Below are positions 1 to 4,102 of a stretch of 5,955 bases of DNA, piece after piece. A program made the position numbers and the translations under genes. The notes below the pieces were generated by a model. That model was not told the origin of the DNA and ran no database searches. It was given only the letters and a program-made list of their open reading frames with translations. The first letter of the stretch is position 1. The number at the start of each line of letters is the position of its first letter. This stretch comes from a bacterium. Its GTDB lineage: Bacteria; Patescibacteriota; Minisyncoccia; Minisyncoccales; GCA-002788555. The DNA lies in contig JAGGUF010000076.1 of the NCBI GenBank assembly GCA_021158595.1, positions 1-5,955 of the forward strand, in the 5' to 3' direction.

Positions 1-29
1 GCGTGAAATCCCTCCCCCACCTAAGGGGT

Positions 30-53
30 GAAGTAGGAAGTAGGAAGTAGGAA
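30..53 (+). repeat. Heptanucleotide tandem array, unit GAAGTAG
   Basis: There are three perfect 7-bp units (30-36, 37-43, 44-50) followed by GAA. The reverse complement of this 24-nt array is exactly the array at 5723-5746 in the second repeat cluster. The preceding bases (CCCCACCTAAGGGGT) also match there with one substitution. Confidence 0.9.
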
Positions 54-73
54 TTTTCCCTCCCCCACCTAAC

Positions 74-102
74 TCCTCCCCCTCCCAGAGGGAGAGGGAG
101 GA
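74..102. repeat. G/C-rich hairpin module with AGA loop
   Basis: The left arm TCCTCCCCCTCCC (74-86) and right arm (90-102) pair with one mismatch at position 95 across an AGA loop. The equivalent module at 5481-5511 is perfect, so the copy here has drifted by one base. Hairpin formation is inferred from complementarity. Confidence 0.85.
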
Positions 103-116
103 TTTGCGGAAGGTAA

Positions 117-145
117 TCCTCCTCTTTTTCTAAGGGGGGGAGGAT
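117..145. repeat. Short G/C hairpin module with A/T-rich loop
   Basis: The arms ATCCTCC and GGAGGAT close a larger pyrimidine-then-G-rich loop containing TTTTTCTAAGG. It resembles the module at 5568-5595 (loop TTAGAAAAA) but with the loop sequence on the opposite strand. It is the weakest of the three hairpins in this cluster. Confidence 0.6.
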
Positions 146-165
146 AGAGGTGGGGCTCCTTCTCC

Positions 166-200
166 AATCCTCCCCCTTCCCTTTGGGAAGGGGGAGGATT
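166..200. repeat. Perfect 16-bp palindrome module with TTT loop
   Basis: The left arm AATCCTCCCCCTTCCC (166-181) is perfectly complementary to 185-200 around a TTT loop. The same palindrome occurs at 5663-5695 with 15 paired bases, preceded in both places by a near-identical CTCCTTC(C)TCCA lead-in and followed by AGGTGGGGGATAGGAATTT. It is the best conserved module of the family. Confidence 0.9.
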
Positions 201-222
201 AAGGTGGGGGATAGGAATTTCC

Positions 223-263
223 CGCTCCCCGCTCCCCGCTCCACGCTCCACGCTTCACGCTTT
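223..263 (+). repeat. Heptanucleotide tandem array, unit CGCTCC(C/A)
   Basis: Five complete 7-bp units (223-257) and a partial sixth are present. They drift progressively: CGCTCCC twice, CGCTCCA twice, CGCTTCA, then CGCTTT. The graded change suggests stepwise slippage with mutation rather than a single duplication. The array sits directly against the GGAATTTCC end of the hairpin cluster. Confidence 0.9.
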
Positions 264-289
264 GGAATTTTTACACTTTACCTTCCGCG

Positions 290-319
290 CCTTAGGTAAT
301 TCTCAGAGCCTTACCAAGG
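290..319 (+). other. Possible leader hairpin before the septum gene
   Basis: CCTT (290-293) and GGTAA (295-299) can pair with TTACC (311-315) and AAGG (316-319), with one bulged A and an 11-nt loop. The 3' arm overlaps AAGGTGG, the only purine-rich stretch upstream of the ATG at 336. It could therefore modulate translation of that gene or be a weak processing site. No T-run follows, so it is not an intrinsic terminator. This rests on complementarity alone. Confidence 0.35.
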
Positions 320-335
320 TGGTTGACAATTACAA

Positions 336-734
336 ATGAGAAAAACAAAGAGAAGCAGAAATGTTTTTTCTACCGTTTTCTTTTCAAGGTTTTTTTTCTT
401 TGTTTTGATATTAATCTTAGCAGGAGTGGCAAAGATAAGTTTTGAGAAGTTTAAAGAATGGCAACAGGCCCATAAGATCTTAATATCAAAAGAAGAGAAA
501 ATTGAAAGACAGAAGGAGAGGAAAGAAAAACTTGAGGCACTATTAAGACGCCTCCAGAATGAAGATTACCTTAAAAATATTACAAAAGAGAGATTGAACT
601 TGGTAGAACCAGAAGAGAGAGTAATTTATGTTTTGCCAGAGAAAGAGGAGAGAGAAAAGGAAGAGAGTTCGAAGGATAAAGGTTTTTTAGAAAAGTTAAG
701 AGAAATGTTTAAAAAAAGAGTCAATAGTAAATAA
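336..734 (+). CDS. FtsB/DivIC-like septum formation initiator protein
   Basis: This is a small bitopic membrane protein of 132 aa. A short basic N-terminus (RKTKRSR) precedes one Phe/Leu/Ile-rich transmembrane segment at about residues 14-33. A charged coiled coil follows at about 37-75, and then the family's closing motif around 76-101 (EDYLKNITKERLNLVEPEER). The order TM, coiled coil, then a '-YL...R..L.LV.P.E' motif is that of the FtsB/DivIC (septum formation initiator) family. Its members bind FtsL and FtsQ/DivIB at midcell and help activate septal wall synthesis. The Lys/Glu-rich tail after residue 101 is less typical and ends in a basic amphipathic stretch. The ATG at 336 is the natural start because it immediately precedes the basic N-terminus; no strong Shine-Dalgarno is seen. 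Only 7 nt separate its stop from the tRNA, so co-transcription is likely. FtsB and DivIC cannot be distinguished from sequence alone, hence no symbol. Confidence 0.85.
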   Translation: MRKTKRSRNVFSTVFFSRFFFFVLILILAGVAKISFEKFKEWQQAHKILISKEEKIERQKERKEKLEALLRRLQNEDYLKNITKERLNLVEPEERVIYVLPEKEEREKEESSKDKGFLEKLREMFKKRVNSK

Positions 735-741
735 TCAAAAG

Positions 742-813
742 GCGGGTGTCGTATAATGGCTATTACGCAACCTTCCCAAGGTTGAGAAGAGGGTTCGATT
801 CCCTTCACCCGCT
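742..813 (+). tRNA. tRNA-Gly (anticodon CCC)
   Basis: A complete 72-nt cloverleaf is present. The acceptor GCGGGTG (742-748) pairs with CACCCGC (806-812), and the discriminator is T813. The D arm is GTA...TAC. The anticodon stem CAACC/GGTTG holds loop TTCCCAA, with anticodon CCC at 775-777. The variable loop is AGAA (785-788). The T stem GAGGG/CCCTT (one G-T pair) holds loop TTCGATT. It resembles E. coli tRNA-Gly(UCC) closely, but the loop has C at position 34, so it should read only GGG. The 3' CCA is not encoded, so it must be added after processing. The gene sits 7 nt after the septum gene and 9 nt before rpsL, implying maturation out of a polycistronic mRNA. Confidence 0.96.
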
Positions 814-822
814 CATTGAAAT

Positions 823-1242
823 ATGCCCACCTTACATCAATTAATTAAAAATCCCAGAAAAAAGAAGAAGAAAAAAAGCAAGGTTCCTGCTCTTACTTTT
901 GGTTTTAACGCTTTAAAGAATAAAACCGTTGAATATCCCTCGCCTTTAAAACGAGGTGTTTGTCTTAAGGTTTTCACTGTTACTCCCAAAAAACCAAATT
1001 CAGCCCTTCGGAAGGTAGCAAGGGTTCGGCTTCAGAATGGGGCTGAGGTGACTGCTTATATTCCAGGTGAGGGACATAATCTCCAAGAACATTCAATAGT
1101 TCTAATTAGAGGAGGAAGGGTGAGAGACTTGCCTGGTGTTCGTTATCATATTGTCAGAGGAGCCTTAGATGCCGAAGGAGTTAAGGGAAGGAAGAAAAAA
1201 AGAAGCAAGTATGGCACTAAAAAAGAGGCTACCAAAGAATAA
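823..1242 (+). CDS. rpsL: 30S ribosomal protein S12
   Basis: S12 lies at the decoding centre of the 30S subunit and controls tRNA selection fidelity. The 139-aa protein carries the hallmark segments TPKKPNSALRK (54-64), PGEGHNLQEHS (81-91), IRGGRVRDLPGVRYH (95-109) and RGALD..GV...R..SKYG. It is the long form, as in Bacillus, with about 13 extra residues (around 25-42) relative to E. coli before KRGVC. The N-terminus has a run of six lysines (13-18). Asp102 matches the aspartate that is methylthiolated in E. coli. Lys56 matches the streptomycin-contact lysine 42, but Arg101 replaces the usual Lys87 (E. coli numbering without Met). The start is the ATG 9 nt after the tRNA; there is no Shine-Dalgarno site. 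It is followed by rpsG after 17 nt. Confidence 0.98.
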   Translation: MPTLHQLIKNPRKKKKKKSKVPALTFGFNALKNKTVEYPSPLKRGVCLKVFTVTPKKPNSALRKVARVRLQNGAEVTAYIPGEGHNLQEHSIVLIRGGRVRDLPGVRYHIVRGALDAEGVKGRKKKRSKYGTKKEATKE

Positions 1243-1259
1243 GTTAATGTCTTAAATTT

Positions 1260-1700
1260 ATGATTAGACCTGATCCAAAATATAATAATGCTATTATCTC
1301 AAAGTTTATTAACCATGTAATGAGGAATGGGAAGAAATTCTTAGCCCAAAGGATTGTCTATGGCGCTTTTTCAAAAGTTCAAGAGAGAACCAATAAAAAC
1401 CCTCTTGAGGTTTTTAATCAGGCTCTGAAAAACGTTTCTCCTCGGATGAAAACCAAACCTACCAGGGTAGGAGGAGCAACCTATCAGGTGCCTATTCCTC
1501 TTAAACCTAAACAACAGATGAGTTTAGCGATGAGGTGGATTATAGAGGCGGCAAGGAAAAGAAAGGGGAAAAAGATGGAAGATAAATTAGCAGATGAATT
1601 GATCTTAGCAGCAAAGAACGAAGGAACAGCAGTTAAAAAAAGAATCAACACTGAAAGAATGGCAGAAGCAAACAAAGCCTTTGCCCATTTTGCCTCATAA
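1260..1700 (+). CDS. rpsG: 30S ribosomal protein S7 (short N-terminus)
   Basis: S7 is the primary assembly protein of the 30S head; it binds the 3' major domain of 16S rRNA and lines the E-site side. Conserved blocks in the 146-aa protein are PDPKYNN (4-10), SGKK-like NGKKFLAQRIVYGAF, NPLEVFNQAL, RVGGATYQVP, the MRWI..AARKR helix, and the C-terminal RMAEANKAFAHF. It is about 10 residues shorter than typical S7, because the basic tail that normally precedes 'I.PDPK' is missing. An in-frame TAA at 1245-1247 and no alternative start codon between it and 1260 show that the short start is real in this sequence. The gap to rpsL is 17 nt and the gap to fusA 35 nt, consistent with one operon. No Shine-Dalgarno is visible. 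Confidence 0.97.
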   Translation: MIRPDPKYNNAIISKFINHVMRNGKKFLAQRIVYGAFSKVQERTNKNPLEVFNQALKNVSPRMKTKPTRVGGATYQVPIPLKPKQQMSLAMRWIIEAARKRKGKKMEDKLADELILAAKNEGTAVKKRINTERMAEANKAFAHFAS

Positions 1701-1735
1701 CCAATCCTTCTCTTGTTTTAAACTCATCAAAGTCT

Positions 1736-3817
1736 ATGAGTGAATATTCCATTGACAAAATTCGCAACATTGGATTTATTGCCCATATTGATGCCGGTAA
1801 GACCACTGTCACCGAACGAGTCTTATTTTACACAGGAATCTCTCATAAAATTGGCGAGGTTCATGATGGCCAGGCCATAATGGACTGGATGGTTCAAGAG
1901 AAAGAAAGAGGAATTACTATTACCTCTGCCGCTACCACTTGCTATTGGAAAAGAGACAACCAAGAATATCAAATAAACATCATCGACACGCCGGGGCATA
2001 TTGACTTTACAGTAGAAGTACAACGCTCTCTTCGAGTTCTTGATGGAGCGGTAGTTATCTTTGACGGAGTTTCAGGAGTAGAGCCCCAGTCAGAAACGGT
2101 TTGGCATCAGGCAGATAAATTCCAGGTCCCCCGCCTTTGCTTTATAAACAAACTTGACAGGATTGGAGCCGACTTTGAAAAGAGCCTTTCATCTATCTCC
2201 CAAAAACTCACAGAGAACATTGTTCCTTTACAAATTCCCATTGGCGAAGAACAAGAGTTTAAAGGAGTAATTGATCTTCTCACTATGAAGGCAATCTATT
2301 TTCAAGGAAGATATGGAGAAAATCTTGAAGAAAAAGAGATTCCAGAATCTTTAAAGGAAGAAGCAAAAAAGTATCGAGAAAAAACAATCGAAAAAATCAT
2401 TGAGCAAGACGAAAAACTTACAGAGCAGTATCTTTCTGGAAAAAATCCAGACATCTCAGATCTAAAAAAGGTTCTTCGAAAGGCAACCATCCAATTTAAA
2501 CTCGTTCCCGTTTTTTGTGGTTCTGCTCTCAAGAACAAAGGCATCCAACCCTTATTAGATGGCGTCATTGACTATCTACCTAGCCCTATTGACCTTCCTC
2601 CTGTGGAAGGAGAGGATCCAAAAACCCACTCCAGAGAGATAAGGAGGGCTACAGTTTCCGAACCCTTCTGCGCCTTGGTTTTTAAAAATGCTGTTGATCC
2701 ATATGTGGGCGAACTTTCTTATTTTAGAGTATATTCTGGGAGATTAAGAAGGGGGAGTTATCTATTGAATACTACCAGTGGTCAAAAAGAACGCATTGGT
2801 AGGCTTTTACGAATGCATGCTGCAGAGAGAACCGAGATTGAGGAGATTTCTGCTGGAGATATCGGTGCCACCTTGGGACTTAAAGATACAAAAACCGGCG
2901 ATACCCTTTGTGATCCTGAGGCTCCAATTGTGCTTGAAAAGATAAGTTTTCCTGAGCCTGTGATATCAGTTAAGATTAATCCCAAGACAAGGTCTGATCA
3001 GGAGAAGATGGCAACCGCCCTCCGAAAACTTTCTCTTGAGGATCCTACTTTTAAGGTAAAGATAGATGAGGAGACCAACCAAACCATTATCTCTGGCATG
3101 GGAGAACTCCATCTCGAGATCATAGTAGATAGATTGAAAAGAGAGTTTGGGGTGGAGGTGACGGTAGGGCATCCCCAGGTTGCTTATAGGGAGACGATAG
3201 ATGCTTCTGCCGAAAGTGAGGGGAAATATATTCGACAGTCAGGAGGCCGGGGTCAATATGGCCATGTGGTTTTAAGGGTGGAACCCAAAAAGAGAGGAGA
3301 GGGTTATGAATTTGTGGATGCAATTAAGGGAGGTGTTATTCCAAAAGAGTTTATTCCCGCAGTGGAAAAGGGAGTTCAGGAGGCAAGAGATAAAGGAGTG
3401 CTTGCGGGATATCCTTTAACAGATTTAAAGGTTACGCTTTTTGACGGCTCGTTCCATGAGGTTGATTCTTCTGATTTTGCTTTTAAGATTGCGGGTTCAA
3501 TCGCCTTAACTGAGGCAGTAAAGAAGGCAAAGCCTGTTTTGTTAGAGCCTATTATGAAAATAGATGTAAGATGCCCGGATGAGTTTTTGGGCGATGTAAT
3601 TGGGGATTTGTCTTCTCGGAGAGCCAAGATTGAGAGCACGGAGAGCAAGGGTCAATTTAAGATGGTTTCTGCAAAGATTCCTTTGGCTGAAACCTTTGGT
3701 TATGCCACTTCTCTTCGTTCTTTAACTCAAGGGAGAGGAAGTTTTACTATGGAATTTGATCATTATGAGAGGGTTCCAAAAAATGTTGAGGATAAAATTG
3801 TTCAATCTAAGAAATGA
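1736..3817 (+). CDS. fusA: Elongation factor G
   Basis: EF-G is the GTPase that drives tRNA-mRNA translocation on the ribosome and works with RRF in recycling. At 693 aa it is full length with all five domains. The G domain has the P-loop AHIDAGKTT (16-24), switch I RGITITSAATT (58-68), DTPGH (84-88), NKLD (138-141) and GSALKN (262-267). Domain II begins near residue 300 and domain III near 400 (FPEPV). Domain IV carries the tip segment SGGRGQYGHV (502-511). Domain V has CPDEFLGDVIGDLSSRR (613-629) and an ending of the usual SFTMEFDHYE type. No key GTPase residue is missing. Codon choice changes sharply near residue 310: Glu is 20 GAA to 10 GAG before it and 10 GAA to 26 GAG after. It is the last gene of this str operon, as no tuf follows. 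The upstream 35 nt are pyrimidine-rich with no Shine-Dalgarno. Confidence 0.98.
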   Translation: MSEYSIDKIRNIGFIAHIDAGKTTVTERVLFYTGISHKIGEVHDGQAIMDWMVQEKERGITITSAATTCYWKRDNQEYQINIIDTPGHIDFTVEVQRSLRVLDGAVVIFDGVSGVEPQSETVWHQADKFQVPRLCFINKLDRIGADFEKSLSSISQKLTENIVPLQIPIGEEQEFKGVIDLLTMKAIYFQGRYGENLEEKEIPESLKEEAKKYREKTIEKIIEQDEKLTEQYLSGKNPDISDLKKVLRKATIQFKLVPVFCGSALKNKGIQPLLDGVIDYLPSPIDLPPVEGEDPKTHSREIRRATVSEPFCALVFKNAVDPYVGELSYFRVYSGRLRRGSYLLNTTSGQKERIGRLLRMHAAERTEIEEISAGDIGATLGLKDTKTGDTLCDPEAPIVLEKISFPEPVISVKINPKTRSDQEKMATALRKLSLEDPTFKVKIDEETNQTIISGMGELHLEIIVDRLKREFGVEVTVGHPQVAYRETIDASAESEGKYIRQSGGRGQYGHVVLRVEPKKRGEGYEFVDAIKGGVIPKEFIPAVEKGVQEARDKGVLAGYPLTDLKVTLFDGSFHEVDSSDFAFKIAGSIALTEAVKKAKPVLLEPIMKIDVRCPDEFLGDVIGDLSSRRAKIESTESKGQFKMVSAKIPLAETFGYATSLRSLTQGRGSFTMEFDHYERVPKNVEDKIVQSKK

Positions 3818-3825
3818 CCTTGATT

Positions 3826-3940
3826 TTAGCCCAAAACTCAAAACAACGATTCAAGCGCAAAGCGCCCGTCCAGCCCCACTTTTGGAACAAAGGGGGGCTG
3901 GGTTTAGGATTTCGTGGTTAAAATTTTGAGATTTGCCTTT
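3826..3940. repeat. Imperfect nested inverted repeat after fusA
   Basis: The outer arms GCCCAAAACTCAAAA and ATTTTGAGATTTGCC are imperfectly complementary. Inside them lie a small GCGC-AAA-GCGC palindrome (3855-3865) and a strong hairpin (3870-3901). The segment GTGGTTAAA...TTTTGAGATTT (3914-3934) recurs at 5797-5822 before the last gene. This looks like a decayed MITE-like or REP-like element in the fusA 3' spacer. No protein is encoded. Confidence 0.5.
3870..3901 (+). terminator. Strong hairpin downstream of fusA, possible terminator or processing site
   Basis: CCAGCCCC (3870-3877) pairs perfectly with GGGGCTGG (3894-3901). CTTTTG and CAAAG in the loop can extend the stem imperfectly. It lies 52 nt after the fusA stop. 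The T-run expected of an intrinsic terminator is absent (GTTTAGGATTT follows), so it may protect the mRNA 3' end or be part of the surrounding repeat. Confidence 0.4.
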
Positions 3941-3956
3941 CCCAAATTCTCCTCTT

Positions 3957-4064
3957 ATGAATATAACAATTGGCAAACCTCGTTTTTACCTTAATACTTT
4001 TTCTCTCAAAGAGAATATTCTTTATTTGGTAAAAATGCGAGGAAATATTTTGAGAATGATCTAA
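3957..4064 (+). CDS. Possible 35-aa small ORF or leader peptide
   Basis: An ATG at 3957 opens a 35-codon frame beginning MNITIGKPRFYLN and ending in TAA at 4062-4064. The stop overlaps the 5' arm of the terminator at 4063-4087. I do not recognise the peptide. It is short, basic and hydrophobic, and the bases before it (CTCCTCTT) give no ribosome site. The position, just ahead of a terminator and the next gene, is where an attenuation leader peptide would sit. However, no run of a single amino acid suggests what it would sense, and it could equally be a chance frame through a structured RNA. Confidence 0.22.
   Translation: MNITIGKPRFYLNTFSLKENILYLVKMRGNILRMI
3978..4042 (+). other. Long structured hairpin in the leader of the cPGS-like gene
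   Basis: CCTCG-TTTTTACC (3978-3990) pairs with GGTAAAAA-TG-CGAGG (4028-4042), giving 13 pairs with a 2-nt bulge. The apical part can fold again: TTCTCT (4001-4006) with AGAGAA (4010-4015), and AATA (3993-3996) with TATT (4016-4019). This is too much nested complementarity for a plain spacer. Together with the terminator at 4063-4087 it could be a cis-acting leader or a small RNA of roughly 120 nt. No known riboswitch class was recognised. Confidence 0.5.
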
Positions 4065-4087
4065 AGGCTCAAATGAGCCTTTTTTTT
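4063..4087 (+). terminator. Intrinsic terminator just before the cPGS-like gene
   Basis: AAAGGCTC (4063-4070), an AAAT loop and GAGCCTTT (4075-4082) form a perfect 8-bp stem. The T-run spans 4080-4087. This is a canonical Rho-independent terminator on the + strand. It may end the str operon transcript, but it leaves only 15 nt to the next start codon, too little room for a separate promoter. Conditional read-through is therefore a real possibility. Confidence 0.85.
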
Positions 4088-4102
4088 GAAGGTTCCAAAA
4101 TT

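Larger units (their letters stand above)
1..263. repeat. Composite intergenic repeat cluster, copy A
   Basis: This gene-free stretch is a mosaic of short modules. From the left these are a CCCTCCCCCACCTAA end motif, a GAAGTAG heptamer array (30-53), a second CCCTCCCCCACCT motif (58-70), three G/C hairpins (74-102, 117-145, 166-200), an AGGTGGGGGATAGGAATTT end motif (202-220) and a CGCTCC(C/A) heptamer array (223-263). The two end motifs are rough reverse complements of each other, so the core is palindromic overall. The same arrangement recurs at 5463-5760. The first bases (GCGTGAA) read as one reversed CGCTTCA heptamer, so another unit probably lies just left of the window. No coding potential is apparent; the open frames here are repeat translation. 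It may be a dispersed REP/MITE-like family, and the hairpins could also stop transcription. Its function is not shown. Confidence 0.85.

Noticed and set aside
69..251. 60-codon open frame on the minus strand, Pro/Gly/Arg-rich
   Set aside because: It is a translation of the hairpin repeats and the CGCTCC array; its composition is repeat-driven and it has no start signal.
1..263. CRISPR array
   Set aside because: Repeats are 7-bp tandems or hairpins without regular unique spacers, and no cas genes are present.
323..328. TTGACA as a -35 box for the septum gene
   Set aside because: No -10 box lies at a usable distance, and a start from it would fall inside the coding region.
2302..2568. Minus-strand frames within fusA, for example 2302-2568 and 3376-3648
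   Set aside because: They are antisense shadows of a well-conserved EF-G gene and have no recognisable protein features.
1736..3817. UGA recoded as glycine (SR1/Gracilibacteria code)
   Set aside because: No gene here contains an internal in-frame TGA despite many glycines, and fusA ends at TGA at its normal length.
4073..4102. Upstream in-frame ATG at 4073 as the start of the cPGS-like protein
   Set aside because: It lies in the terminator loop and adds MSLFFEGSKI, encoded largely by the T-run. The family fold begins at MRIRTIILGAGGRD, which has a GAAGG upstream.
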